Shown one piece after another: positions 12,201 through 26,523 of a stretch of 64,000 nt of DNA. Numbering within the stretch: the stretch's first letter is position 1; the number at the start of each line of letters is the position of its first letter. Under the pieces are notes generated by a model. It was not told where the DNA came from, searched no databases, and was given only the letters and a program-made list of their open reading frames with translations. The translations under genes and the position numbers were made by a program. Source of the DNA: Xiphias gladius (lineage: Eukaryota > Chordata > Actinopteri > Istiophoriformes > Xiphiidae); the NCBI RefSeq assembly GCF_016859285.1, contig NC_053418.1:19493329-19557328 (forward strand), read 5' to 3'.

Positions 12201-15200
12201 TTGATTGATTTTATTATAACAAATCATGCTGCCTTTCACTGATAAATAAATAATTATAACAATAAATAATAATAATTTTGAGGTGCATTATTCTTTTGAA
12301 GCCCTACTCCTGGGCTTTAACATTGTTAACAGCCAGTGTCAGGGCAGCAGAGAACCAGCCAATTTATATTTGGGAATCCCGGAGTAACCTGCTGTTTGTT
12401 TGTTTCCCAGCTGCTGGACAATTTTAAAAAAAACTACCAAAAGTCTGTATTTGGAGGTAACTTACTTCCATTTTTGGTTTTCAGTGTTGAAATAGCCATA
12501 TGTGTGTTACCAGTGTCTTTACATAATGTGACCAGTGGCCATAGTGCCCCCACCAGAAATCCAATGGGATTACACAGCTATTGTCTTCCTAGTTAATATA
12601 ACCCCTCAAAGCAATGATGGAAATGAAACCCTACCACATTCCCTTTTTCATCAAACCAGGAGAAGTGATATGAAAACAGTCTCAAGGGATATTCTAAACC
12701 CCTCATTTGCCTTAATTGATATAATGAATGGTGTGTGTTTTCAGCCTCCATAGTCTGATAATTGCCATTTTTAACACCCATCAATGGAATATGTGCGGTG
12801 GAATGATTGAAGACATTAGTGCTTTTGAGTGCAAATGTAGTTGACAGCAACAAGAAGGATTCCCTGTATTGTTAATTAGCTAACAGATGTTATAATAACA
12901 TTTTATGTGGAATCAGTGAAATGTGTAATTCCTTCTTGAACCACGTTTTTATACACTAATTTGCTTTTCTGGGATTTTGGTTTTGTGCTTTCTTTGTCCA
13001 TGTCAACATGTCTTGACTGAATGGAACAGATTATGAATTATATATAGATTATTATTAAATTGTGATATGGTGTGGACATGGGTAACTTTTTCAACATTTT
13101 TCCCTATTCTGTTTCTGACTAATGCCATTGTTTGTTATACATTTCAGTTCATATTTCCCATTGTTGTCAGTATTACTGATGCTTTACTGTATTACAGGAC
13201 CAAAAGACGGCTGATAATCATTCTTCTTCTTGTCCTACAGGCTGGAGGATCAGACGAAAAAGCTTCACAAGGACATGAAGAAAAGCACTGAGGCTGATTT
13301 AGGTGTGTTCTGCCACCAACCTGTGTGTTACCGCCTGGTGTGCCATTGATCTCCACTTGTTCACGAACATACTTGATGTTGTTTGTCAGGTTTTTTCAGG
13401 GCTACAAAGACGTCCGGTTTTTTATCGTGCTTCAACTCTCTGAACAACTTGACAAATGAGACGAGAGCACAAGCCTCCACCTTAATATTCTTTTATAGGT
13501 TTTTCTAGGTTATCATAGTGTTCGTGTTTTGGATTTATGAGTGTATCTTTTTGTGCAATGTTCAGTTAGGGCTCGATTTGTCTACCATCATCTGCCTTCA
13601 TTTAGTAATGCATTTGTCGGCCACAGAAGCCATATTTACTCTACTTTTTATTTGCTTATTTGTTGGCTTTGGAGTTGTGTATTTGGGAAGTAGCAGTAGA
13701 CATGGCCTGTGGTATGTAGTCAGTTGTGGGGGTGGAGGAGCGGGGATGGATGGTGGAGAGAGAGGCTTCTTCATTTCCTCTCGTTTGTGCTCTGGAATAT
13801 GGATGTCTGCATCATCAAAGTGTCATAGCTGTCAGGCCCTCATTATCATTAATGGTTGCCATCTGTCGCACAGGTCCCGTCTCCACCTACTGCTACTAAA
13901 CAAAGAACTGGACCTACTCTGCATGTCAGCATTACATTTAAGACACTGCTTTCTATATCGGCCATCATTTATCAAGTCAATGGTGGCGATATGCAAAACT
14001 CTATTGAACTTGCAGACAATTAGCTGATAAAGGATGATAATATCTTTTAAAGGGCTGTTGCTGGTCAAAATTCCAATTAGGCTAAGTAAGAAAGTGGTCT
14101 GGGTAACTGTGATTTTCATAATTTGAAATTGTTCATCTTTTGTCAGGCCCAGGTGATTACAAGGGACATGAGTTCAAGTTATTTGCACACTACTAATACA
14201 AATAATAAAATTACTACCCTCAGGTGACCTTTTGATTTCCATGACCTTATAATCGACATGTCTCTCAGTCATGTCAAGCAAGGTCAAATCGAGCAATTTG
14301 TTACTTGTCAAAAACAGAGATGCAGAAATGCCACACCACAATAATTGATTGGTTGAAAATTCGTCTTGAGAGACTCGCACGTGAGTGTGAAAAGAGACCA
14401 ATGACTGTTCCAGATCTTCATGAAGCCCATTTTCACCACAGCCTCTCCTGTCATCTTGTGTCTTCCCAGTACAGCTCATTTATTTTGACAGTGAAGCCAT
14501 AATCTGATATGTGCTCTGTGTCTAAACAAAGTGGCATGAGTGCAAATTAACAGTAATTGGTGCTGTCACTGTAGAAACATTGCAAATATTCTGGGTGCTC
14601 TGGTGAACATTCAGCACGGCAGGCAGCCCCACCACCCCCTCAGATTTTACAATGGGGGCAGCACTGTGCCATTCTACTTTTGCTCTTTATTTCTTTGCCA
14701 AAAACTCACTTTTGAAGACCCTACCACATGCAAACACATATACTGATGAAACACTTAAAGCTTTAGTGTAATCCACAGAACTTGTCCCTATGGTTTAAGA
14801 AAAATTTTAAAAATCTTGCTTTGAATTTGATTAGAATGTGTAGATGAGGACATCTACAGTAAGTTTTAAAAGTATCCTCTGCTTTGTGTATGTGCCTGCC
14901 AGCCATGTCCAAAGCAGCGGTGAAGATCTCTGCAGACCTGCTGAGTAACCCGCTGTGTGAGCAGGACCAGGCCTTCCTGGAGTCCATGACTGCCTTAGAT
15001 ACAGCAATGAGAAGGATGGACTCCTTCAACCAGGAGAAGGTAAGACTTGTTCCCACAGTCTTCCACACTTACAATATTTAGTGTGCTATCTAACTCTTTT
15101 TCTGTCATTTTTTTTTACTTTGTTGTCTTGGCACTTACCATTGGTTTTAGATTAGTATCAGGGGAAATGTCTTTCCTCAGACATACAAAGTAGGCAAATA

Positions 15201-18200
15201 GAGTTTTTGTTGAAAATGCATGTTTTCATATTTGTCAATATTGTACAGTCTGTGGACTGAAAACTATCCGTATGTCTTTCCTTCTGCTGTTTTTGAAAAG
15301 CATCTGTGGCATCATCCTCTATAAGCTCAAGCTACTGGTTATCAGCTGTGGAAATTGATGCATTTGTGACTCACTGGTGTCTAAAATAACAAAATATGCC
15401 CTACCACAAAATTCACTGAAGTTACTCTATTCATAGCCTGTGTACTGGAGAAATAAATTGTATTGCTTGCATTACTTATTGAAATCAACATTTGGCTAAA
15501 TTTCAACACTTTTGTTTTACATTGATGGTTCATACTATATAGTCTTGAAAGGTTGCAGCAAAAAGTTAAACGTTTCCTCCTTCATGCAGAAGAGCAGCTG
15601 CAACCAGCTTGAATTTATAATACTTACAAGACTTTTCAAATCCCTCCAGCAGCAGTACATTTCTCTTGGTAACACTTGGTGAGACAACAAGCAGGGAATC
15701 ACCAAAGTTTCAGACCATGCCAACAGACTCACCTGCGGTCTGCCAGGCAGACCCAAACTGACATTGCCATCCATAAAATATGGACCATCACGTCCTTCGC
15801 CTATTTTTCCTACCTTGTTGTGTTTTTTGTTTTTTGTTTTTTTTGTGTATTTTTATATTTATAGTATTTGTTGGTATGTAGTGTGTTTCTTGTAATGTTT
15901 GTGCTTTTCACTCCTGTATGTTTTGTCCTCAGGGGCAACCGTAGATATGCAGCATTTTTTTTGCAGAACTGTAAGCCATACAGCATACTCTTGCCTGCTC
16001 TCTCATAGCTGTACTTTGTGAAGATCTCTTCTTTGGCTGTCAGGCCTCTTCAGATTATTTGCGGGGTGCACTTCAGTTTTTGATTAGAATCATTGCCACA
16101 GGTAGTTATAATGTGAATCATAGTGGCACCGCATGTGTGCATCCTCAAGGCAGTACGGTGAAGGGTAGACTTTTAAAGAGGGAAAAAATACAGGAGAGAA
16201 CACAGGAGATCACACTAAGGCATATACCGATTGACTTTTTTCCATCTGGGTTTTCTTGACTCATTGCCCTGCTGTTAGGTGTTCTGGGCTTTTCACATTT
16301 GTTGCCTTAAAATATTCCCCTTTCTTTTCACATTCTGTTGTGAACCAGAATGATTTCATAACCCTTTCCACAACAACAATCTAACAAGGTTGAGAAAATA
16401 AATACCTTTTGTAAAAAGTGGATCATTTTATCATTCAATGGTAAAATTGTATTGTAGTATCTCAGAAATGGCACACCATCTAGAAAATGAAAATATTAGG
16501 TTGAGAAGAGTTGATTTATATTTTCTGTGGAACCTCATGAAATGGACTCTGTGTCCATACTACAACCCAAGCTCTCATAGAAGTCTTTTGGAGGTCCTTT
16601 TTTAAAATGAGCAAATTGCCAATCTAAGTAGCGCAAGTTGGTGAATACTTATGGTGAATATTCTCTGTGCATCACAAAGTAAGTTTCAAGGGCACGTATT
16701 TTACGTATTTTAGACGTAATGCCCTGTCAGGAACTTTTTATCTAATTTCATAGAAAACAACTCAAATGTCACACAAAATAAGAAGATTATTGTATTGCAT
16801 ATAAAATATACTTAACGTGTAAGAAGGTGTTTAAGCAACTATATTATAGAAGTCACTTTTGTCTCTTTCCTTTCTTCTTCAGCTTTAACATACCAGTCTT
16901 TCAGACTGGCATTGCTCACAGCTCATCAAATTTTACATGAGCCATTTTGAGTGACCAGACAAAGTAGAATGTGGGTTGGACTGAGCGTGTGGGTTTGTGA
17001 CCCTGGGTGCGTATGTTCCAGGACTTGGCTTGGTTGAGTGCCCAGGAGAGCACTCCTGCCAATTTGACTGTTTTCAGGATAGAGCAAGTTTTACATTCTT
17101 TAGATTTTATACAATATCAAATTTGGGGTTTTTTTCCCATTTACACTGTCTTTGAATTTGGAACTGAAGAAAATGTTTAACTAGTGCTGCCACGCACACT
17201 TGACAGTCAATCAATATGTTGGGTACTCTAAATCCACCTTTTCTTTCCATGTCATTTGAAGACCATAGTTTAAAGGTTGACTCCTCCAGCATCGAAGTCT
17301 TTTCCTTTTTCCTCCTGGTTAAAATTGTAACCTTTTAACTCAGGTCAGGCTCTCCTCAATACCATAAACTCAGTCATCTCTAATTTTAATGATTTTTTAG
17401 TTTCACATTTGAAGTAGTCTCTAGTAGCAAAAGAAGCAACTTGTCCATATAGTGTATAGTAGTGGATCCATTTACTGGCTCCATGTTGTGTATTTTTCCT
17501 GTTTGGCTCTGTGACTGGGATGTGTTTGACAGTGATTCAGCCAGGCACTCTGATTTCAGCATAGTTCCTCACTTGTGGAGGACAACAGCCACCAACTGTA
17601 TTGACGTGGTTGTACTTTTTTTTTTTAACACACTTTGATCAAGAGTGGATTTTGACAGCTAGGTCTCACCTGATTTTCTGTGCACTCTTTCAGTCTTACT
17701 AAATAAAAATCCTTGCCTTAACACAATGTTCAGTTCCAGGTTTGGGCTGGGCTGTGTGGCTACTTTTGTAGAATGTCTTAAAATGAGCTAAAGGCAAAAT
17801 AGTGAGTGTGAGCACTTTTTGGTCAGTCTGCAATGTGGAATATCACCTCAGGTTTGCTAGGTGTTTCAAATCCAGCACAGCTCACCCAAACACTACTCGA
17901 GCTTCTCCCTTCAAGCTGACTGTTGATTCTGACGGCACCAACAGCAAACCCTATTGCTCCAGCAAAACAGACACAAAAGCATCCACCCTTTGCTCTTCTT
18001 CGTGTTGAGACGAGATGTTCTGCCGCAGGGCTCGCAAGTGAGAAAGCCAGCAGATAAAACGTGCAGCGATAATGAAGGCAGCAGTGGCCCAGGTCTGTGT
18101 GTTTATTTCTGGGGCTGAGGAGGGCGCACAGCCCCGGCGGCACACTGCTGCCGAAGCTGAGCCCCAGTGTAGATGGCGGCAGCGCAGTAGAGGATGCTCC

Positions 18201-21200
18201 GTTTGGAGGGATATTGATTTCCTCTGCGATCTGTGTGTATTTTTGGGAGGCCTGTGTGCCGGGATGGCCTCTGCCCCGTGACTCACTGATGGAGACTGCT
18301 GCTTGAGCGCCGGCCTCAGGCTCTGCAGGGCCTCCAAGGAATAGCTCTGCCCCCCCTCTCTGTGGGAAGGGGCAGAGGGTAGAGGGCACCAGCATGCTTA
18401 AGCAAATCTGCCGCTGTTGTTCTCCCTTCTTACTGCATGCTCTCACCTTAGAAGCAGCAGCGCAGCTCAAGTCGAGAAAGGGGGGATGGTGTGAATATGT
18501 AAAACAAAGAAAACGTGAATTCCCATGTACTTATTTGTTATTGGTTCTCTGTTTTCCCCTCAAACCACAATCAACCATTTTGTACTTGGAAATCTGCCCG
18601 TGTGAAGCAGTGAGTGTTGCTGTATGTACTCATAGATGGTCAGGGCATTTTTACAAAGCACAGCTGCGATCTTGCTTCCTTGTTGTTGTGTGATTGACTG
18701 TCCTTTCAATAGTGAGTGAACATATGATTAGTGGAGCTGCTCACTGTTCTCATGCAGCTGTCACTTTACATCTCACTGCTTTAAATTCTCCTTCACTGCT
18801 TTTAGCATTTGCTCTTCACTTGATTCGATTGTCTGGTTAACTTAGCATTCTGTTATGATAGGAGATCTAGTAGTAAAAGTCATTTTGAATCTGCAATGTA
18901 AATGACGCTGGAAACTTTATTAATTGTGCGGCAACTTCTGTCAATGAGACTTGGTGCCGGGGCTGGAGGCCTCAAGATGAGATGTTCATTTACTTCCATT
19001 TAACACCCCCCTTCCCCTCCTTCCCTCCCCTGTCGGTTCTGGCAACCAGAAAGAGAATGCAGGAAAATATAAACTGTTATTGTTAAAATGTTTGTTTGCA
19101 AAGAACTTTCATCTTGTAAGGCAGCCCACCCTCCACAGGATTTGAAATCAGTTGGGCTTTGCTTTCATGTCCGTCCCCTGACAGTTCCATCCTTTTGTAT
19201 CGCAAGCTCAATGAATATTCAGGGGTTTCTCCTCGGGGCTTGTGTACAATAAAAGAGTCAACGTCATGAAAGTTTCTTTGCAAGCCCCCCCCCCCCCTTT
19301 TTTTTTTTTTTTGTTGATGTTTGTGCAGTGGCATTACTTTGCAGCTAATGAGCAAGAGATGTAGAAGCTATTTTATTTCAAGTATAATTTTGATGTAACT
19401 CAATTTGACACTGAGTATCAATTCATAATGTGGCTTCCCTAATTTAGAGGTGCTTATTACTTAACAATTGACATTTAACAATTAAGAACAATTAACAATT
19501 TTTCTTTTTATAACAGGTCAACCAGATCCAGAAGACTGTTATCGATCCTCTGAAAAAGTAAGTGCCCGTCTTGATTTCTCATACTTTTTTGTTACTACTG
19601 TATTTTAGGTTGGCTTTAAATGGTCGCGATACCAGACCAAGGTCATAGTTTTTGTCAATAAGTTTAACATTTGTGTGGTCTAGCAGAAAGGTGGAATTTT
19701 TCACATAGGTCGATACAGTAGACAGAAGAATTTAGATGCATTGCAAATTCACAGGAAAGTATTGTAAAGTTCAGTTCAGTTTAGTTCAGTTTTTTGGCTG
19801 GATGTTCCTGATGTTGTAAAAAGTGTGTTGGGGGAAGTACAGCTGCAGCGCATGACCACAGGAAGGCCTGCAGTGTAGTAATACAGATTGTAAAAATGAA
19901 CTAGGGAGTGAGTGGTGCTGCTGTGGTGGTAGTGTGTCTGGAAGAATGTTTATTTGGTTTTCATTCCTAATACTCGCCCCCATTTGAGAAGGCAGTGAGT
20001 GCTATTCCATTCCTTAAACCTCAATTTTTCTAACATGCGCGCACACTCACTCACACACACACACACACACACAGACACACACACACACACACACACACAG
20101 ACACACACAGACACAGACACACACACACACACAGACACAGACACACACACACAGACACACACAGACACACACATACAGACACACACACACACACACAGTG
20201 TGCACATGCAAAGCAGAGGTACTGAAGGGAGTGGTTGGACTATCCCACCCGTCTTCCGGAGTGCTTGTTAAGGTTTTGCTTCCTCCACTTGGCTCCTCCC
20301 AGGAGATTAAACATATGCTCTGTAAGACTGCATGTGCATATGTTTCTGTTGCAAGTTTATGTTGAACTCTCTCCCCCATAAACTTATCATTTTTTTAAGT
20401 AACTAATGTGAAGAGATTCCTGTATAAAACATGAATAAGTTGGGTCAGTGTCTGTGTGTGAGTGTGTTAATCCCTCTCTTCGTCGTGTGCACTGGTGGCG
20501 GAGCAATGACAGGATGGAATGGTTCTAATTTCCTCTTCCTGGTGGGCGGCAGGCGGACGTGTGGGCAGGCTCAGAATATGGCAAAGGGCCCAGCTTCCTG
20601 GGCCCAGAGCTGTGGATTGGTTGAGGAGGAGAGCTGTCTCAGGACAGTGCACACTCTCACACAAACATACATACAGATACACAAACACCAACCCAGATTT
20701 AGGAGGGGGCACGGTCTCACAAAGATGGTATTTTAGACCATAAAGTCAGGCATTTACATGATTCTGAAATAGAGCAGAGGAAGAAAGTTCATAAACGAGT
20801 TTTAAAGCCAAGCTAAACTGACCTCATCATTAACTTTTTCCCTCCTTAAAAACACAGCACTATTAATTATTAGTTTATCAAAGTGTCTTCTATAGAAAAC
20901 TGAGACACAAAAGCTACTATACTTTAAAGCTTCCATTAAGATTCCATTAGTCCTTCACTAATGAATATTTTTCATTTACTTAGTCTAAAAAATACTCTAT
21001 CAGTGACCTTGTGTCATTGTAAAGAAAATTAGAGAAAGAATGTTAATGTTAATGGAAGACCTTGAATGGATTGTGTGCTTATGTGTGTAGGTATGTGTGT
21101 TCGGTACGTGATTGAAGTGTCCCATGTGTGAATGCTATTTAAGATTTTGGCATCCATCCTTAATATTTAATACGGTAAAATTTACAGTAAACACACGAAA

Positions 21201-24200
21201 AACAGGTACCCCCCACCCCCTACCTCCCGTGTCTCTTTCTCTCTCTTAGGCCCAGATGTGAATTTCTTCCACTCAGTGGGGTCACTGAGTGACATCACTG
21301 TGTTTATGTTAGGGGAGGGGAGTGCGTGGGCATTGAGGAATTTGTATTATCTAGGCCTCCTAACCTAGCCCTTTCTGCTCTGTTGCTGTTTTGGGTGAGA
21401 CAGAAGTCAAGCCTGTTTTGAGACCTCTGCCCTGGGTTGAGCTATGACTGGAAAAGGCCACCTTAACCCCTCTCAATCAGAGGAAGACCTTAACCCTGGA
21501 CCAGGTTGTGAGGCCTAGAACTGACTATTGTATTTGGCCTTAGCTGTTGGTCTGGTGCAGTTTTAGGGTGGGGGCGGCGACTGAATTTGAATTCATTTTG
21601 TTGTTCAATTTTGAATCAAAATGTTTAGTTTTTTTTTTTTTTTTTTTTTGTACCCACAATGTTTTTATGAAGTTATCTATCTTTTTTCCCGTCTTATCTG
21701 GTGTTTCATGTATCCAGGCTGAGTGAGTTGTCTGTGTTTTGATCAACAAAGTGCAAGGCAAGTTGCAGCAGATCAAACTCCTTACGGCTTCTGCTGAGAC
21801 AAAGGGGGTTGAGCTAGCATGTATGTCACACACACACACACGCATTCCCATGGCCCACTGCTCTTAAGCCAGTTATACGATAGGTGGTTATTTTAAATTC
21901 ACAGCAAGCATATATTTGAGCAAAACCTGCCACGTGCTGTAAACTTGTCTGACACTTTTAAGTCTTCCTCTAAGAGTGTGACACATTGGAGGTGGTTTTA
22001 GCACATAAACAATTCCCTTTCCCATATTTTAGTGGTTTGCTGTGTGTGTTTTGCAGTAGTGGGTTATGTGACGGTGATAGTCAAGAGGGACAGCCAGCCT
22101 CCTAGACTGAGGGTGTCTAGACCAGACTTGGGCTTGGCTGACGGGTCAGACTGGCCTGTCTGTGGATTGGCAGCAGCTCATAAACACACTCTCTGGTCCA
22201 GATGCTATTTCCGTCCAGCCAGTTCACCACACCCTGACCTGTCACATGGACAGTGGTGTGCCCTTGGCCCCCGTGCAGCTCTCAACCAGCGTAAGACCTC
22301 ATTCAGGCGAGGCTGACCGCAAATGCAGACCCAGCTGGCTGACCGGTAGTTGTTCAGCCAACGCCAGGACATCAAGGGAAATGTCCGATGTCTGGACAGT
22401 TTTAGACCAAAGTATCATTAAAAACGATGTATAGTCACCTTCAACCGTGGCCATATTCTGTTGCATATTCTCATGTGGGAGCCTTTGACACATCTGTGTC
22501 ACTGTTACTTCTGGACACGGAGAGACCTGAATCTAACAGTGACATATCAGCAGCCAGCATGGAAGAGACAGGAATGAGTTAACAAACAATAGGCTTTGTG
22601 TCTAGCTCTTCCTCCTTCTTACGCACCAGGAGAGCAGTGGCCCATAAGTCTCTCGGTGTGTTGAAACATGGCAGCTGCTGGCAGTGTCGTCCCACTTTAG
22701 AGCAGTACACCATTGTGGTGTGTCATGAGGAAATTTCATCGTTCTGTCAGGTGAAGTATGCAGGTGAGAATGTGATCGGCCATTGTGTCGTCTTGAAGCT
22801 GGTTTGCCTCTGTGTTGTCATCAGCCAATAGGATCGTGCTGGAGAGCAGTCATGCCTAGAGGGCAGTTACATAATCCCTTGGCACTTCAAGTATGTGTAC
22901 ACTGGAGCAGATAGTAGACGTGAGGATCAGCATCCACCCCTGCCATAAACTGGGCCAAAGTGGTATTTTATAAATAGTGGTAGAGCGTGGGCCGTGGGGC
23001 TGGGCTGAACTGAGCTCTGTGATGTCACTCAAATGCTACAAGACCGCTCCTTGCTTAACTTCCTGTCAAAAACAATCCCTGCTTGTCTGAGACTGAGCCT
23101 CATTTCGCATCACTTTCTAATCCCCCCTCCTGCCCTCTGGTAAGGTGCATGGGCAGACACAGCCGTAATCTAGGATTTTCGCAATCAATCCACAGGTTGT
23201 CAGGTTGTCCCTCATCTGCTGCACGGAGCAGGGCAAGGGTTGGCATGGTGAGGAACGTAAATCATGAAGCCCACACATTTTGTGGCTAGTAACACCATAG
23301 GCAGAGACGCACCTAATAAACTATAGTAGTAGTGTGCCAACACACTTGATGAACTGCTTTAAATGAGTCATTCAAAAAAGCTCAATCTCACTCTTCATTA
23401 CAATTGTTTTTATTACTGACTCACATGTAGCAGAAACCTGTGTGAATAATCTTGTGGCCTGCTTTTTGAAAACACTGTCACTGGTTTGTGTTTACATGTT
23501 AGAAAGGCCAAAAAAAACGGTTTTCTTAATTGTCGTCTTGCTTAGTTTGCTTTACTGTTATTTTGTCAAAGACTGCTGGGATTTTAATAACCGCTTTCTG
23601 GTGTCTTATTTTTCATTCATTCTCACTGGTATTATCCGTTGTAAATCCTTTGTCTTTTCTAGAACTAATGAAAAACCGAACATAACTACCTCAGTTTAAA
23701 GAAATAATGTTGGGCATTTACTGCATACTGGATATTAATGCTGCAGAAATTTGAGGATACTTTATCTTGTAGTTCAGATCTTATCGACCATCCTAATATG
23801 TTAACTTTAATTTCTATATTTTTTATTGAATATTACTATGTTGAATATTTACCATATTACAGTATTCTGCTTCCAATTAAAAGCAGCCACAAAACCAGTG
23901 CAACAAGTCCCAGGATGAAGCTCAGACTCCTGTTGCTAAGTTACAGATGAATATTTTCCTATTTTTAGTGCTGAGGACTAGGATTCTCATTGCAAGAATA
24001 TATTTTCGTTCGGAATATGATAATTGTCACAAAATGAATTGTTTCATGCCATTTTGAACTACAGTAATTAGATAATAGATTAGAGGAAGCTTAATGCAGA
24101 GCTGTCCTCAGGGGTTTGAGAGTACCTCTACAATAAGATGTTGAGGAGAGGGATTTTATTAATTCATAATGACTTCTATTAAGATGGGATGCAATGCGTA

Positions 24201-26473
24201 ATGCATGTCAACAAATTTCATAGAGCAAGGGAAGCTGTTTTAATGATTTCTGTCATTTTATTTTCTATGATAATTTTTTTCCTAACCATTTGAGTACTCT
24301 GGTGTGTATGTCTTGGTATTTTGTGTTTCCATGCATGCACACTTGTGCATGTGTTCTGTTTAGTGTCGTACTGTGTGTGTCAGATATGTGTAAGGTTGAC
24401 TGTACCTGTCTTGCAGGTACAGTGGCGTCTTTCCCAGCCTCAACATGGCAGTGAAACGTCGGGAACAGGCACTGCAGGACTACAAACGGCTGCAGTCCAA
24501 AGTGGAGAAGTATGAAGAAAAAGAAAAAACTGGGCCCGTTATGGTCAAACTACATCAGGTACTGTGGTTTAAAGCTTACATTACTGCACATGTTTGTCCA
24601 CTCAAATGCTCCCTCTATCTGCAGAAGAGCAAAGTTCACTTACTCTTACATGTTGTTCATATTGTGAATTGAACGCAATAAGTGGAAAAATACAAATGCT
24701 GACTGGATATGAACAAAAATAGTTGAGCACATGCATACTGTACATGTGCACTCCTTCACCCACGCAAGCTACCAGGCTCTCAAGTAGTGCCTTTTCAAAA
24801 AGGCATTGCTGCGCATCTACAGGCACGTAATTGAGAATTGTAGACACACACATACGCACACACACCATGAGGCCACTACAGAGGCACACACATTCACAGA
24901 TAGCGATGCAGTGCTGCCTATGCTATTGCCTCTAACACGTCCTCACATGGCAAGCCACCCACACACACTGAGAAAAGCACTGTCAGGGGAACAAAGCCTT
25001 GAAAAGGCCCCTACATCCCTGCCCTTTGAATCCCTGTGCACTTAAAGAAATGATCCTGACAAAACACTCGTATGCTACTTAAACTGGCAAGAAAACTAAA
25101 TAAGGTGAAGAGACCATACCATTATGCAGCAGATAAACAATATGCTGTAGTTTGAATATAGCAACCCCCCTTCCCCTTAATAAAAATTCTCACCCTCTCA
25201 CACATATTCATTGTACATTCCATAACTCCATGCCTACAGTAGACTACCCACTAATACATTCACACACAGATCAGTGGTGCTGGAGTCCACTCACAGCCAA
25301 GTCTGCCCACATTACCCACTCCTCCTCACTGTGGTCGTGATTACAGCCTTTTTTTTTTTTTCTTTTTCTTTTTCCTTTTTTTTTTGCACTGCTTCTCTGT
25401 GGGAATTAGGCAAATATCTTTCTGAACAATAAGAAAAAGGACACTAATGACGCCTCAAGTGCTGAATTTACTTACAACTCACTTGTTCCTCTTTGCAGAT
25501 ATTTGTGATTCTCTCATTCTGTAACTCCCTGTAAATTGTGGAAGTATCTTTATTTGTAGTGTATATTATAACATGACCTGACGTGAGTGAAACGAGGGGA
25601 CGTTCTGTAAAGTCAGAACTGATACTGACCATTGGTGGTCTGTTCTTTTGTTTCCTCTCTCACCTCCACACCCCAGGCCAGAGAAGAGCTCCGGCCAGTC
25701 AGGGAAGACTTTGAGGCCAAAAACAAGCAGCTGCTGGACGAGATGCCCAAATTCTACCACAGCCGCATTGACTACTTCCAGCCCAGCTTTGAGGCTCTCA
25801 TTCGGGCGCAGGTTAGTGACCCCCCCCTCCCTGGAGACAACACACAATGAGGTGCTCACGCATGCACGCACACACCCACCCCAAAGTGTGCTGTTACGCC
25901 CTGTGAGCATTGGTTAAACAGTGGATGAAGTGTCTGATGGAAGGGAGTGTATAATCCTAGCAGTCTGTCTCCCTCCACGCTGTCCTAATGTGATTAACCC
26001 CCAATGACGGCCCACACTACTGTGTTTAGCCCAGGAAGGCCTCATCTGTCTGGCTCCACTGCAGCTCTGCAAGCCTTTCTCTAACCTGAAGCTTCTCTTA
26101 AAGCAGCTGAGTGACTCAAGTTAGCGCCACCCTGCCCCCCCTCCCCCACCCCAGACCTGCCTGGCCTTGTCATTTCCTCCTTGGGACAGCCACTGGCACA
26201 CTCCTAATTAGTAAACTAGATTATCCCAGACCTAATGACAATTAAGAAGTTCTATGATGTATTTTGAACTTAAAATTAGCAAACTGAGCAATCAACTATA
26301 ACCATCATAAAATTATTCCACAAATCTAAGCTCAGATCTTTTCTCTTCTGAGGATACATCACATTTTTACCTTTTTGTATGGTGCAAGAGCTCCTATTAC
26401 TGGCGCAAGCTATTTTATTCTATCTAAATTATATATATTGATGTAACTCATGCACATGAATGAGCATTTACAC

Positions 26474-26523
<50 letters not shown>

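Larger units (their letters stand above)
5509..13240 (+). other. bin3: bin3 introns 2 and 3 (with 41-nt exon at 6624-6664)
   Basis: Intron 2 runs 5509-6623 and intron 3 runs 6665-13240. Contents: poly(T) tracts near 7861-7876 and 8235-8253, a long AC microsatellite (9141-9223), a degenerate telomere-like run (9787-9814), and a repeat with inverted ends (11696-11941). A minus-strand 86-codon frame at 7374-7634 starts Met-Ala-Asp-Asp but matches nothing I know. The rest is ordinary AT-rich intron. Confidence 0.75.
19558..24416 (+). other. bin3: bin3 intron 6
   Basis: Contains the compound CA/GACA microsatellite (20043-20198), a poly(T) tract (about 21631-21649), a small perfect inverted repeat (21270-21291) and a moderately GC-rich section at about 22050-23250. 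The last includes a MEF2-like TTATAAATAG near 22969 and a TGATGTCA near 23020. No exon was recognised. Confidence 0.5.

Noticed and set aside
13518-14027. 169-codon plus-strand frame as a gene
   Set aside because: Composition is hydrophobic and low-complexity with no domain. It lies wholly in bin3 intron 4 without splice logic.
17823-18470. 215-codon minus-strand frame as a gene
   Set aside because: No known domain, sits inside bin3 intron 5 in GC-rich sequence where stop codons are rare, and other frames are open too.
19950-20379. Cys/Val- and His/Thr-rich frames
   Set aside because: They are translations of the CA/GACA microsatellite. The same applies to frames over 9082-9273, 26450-26767, 52422-52655 and 62867-63259.
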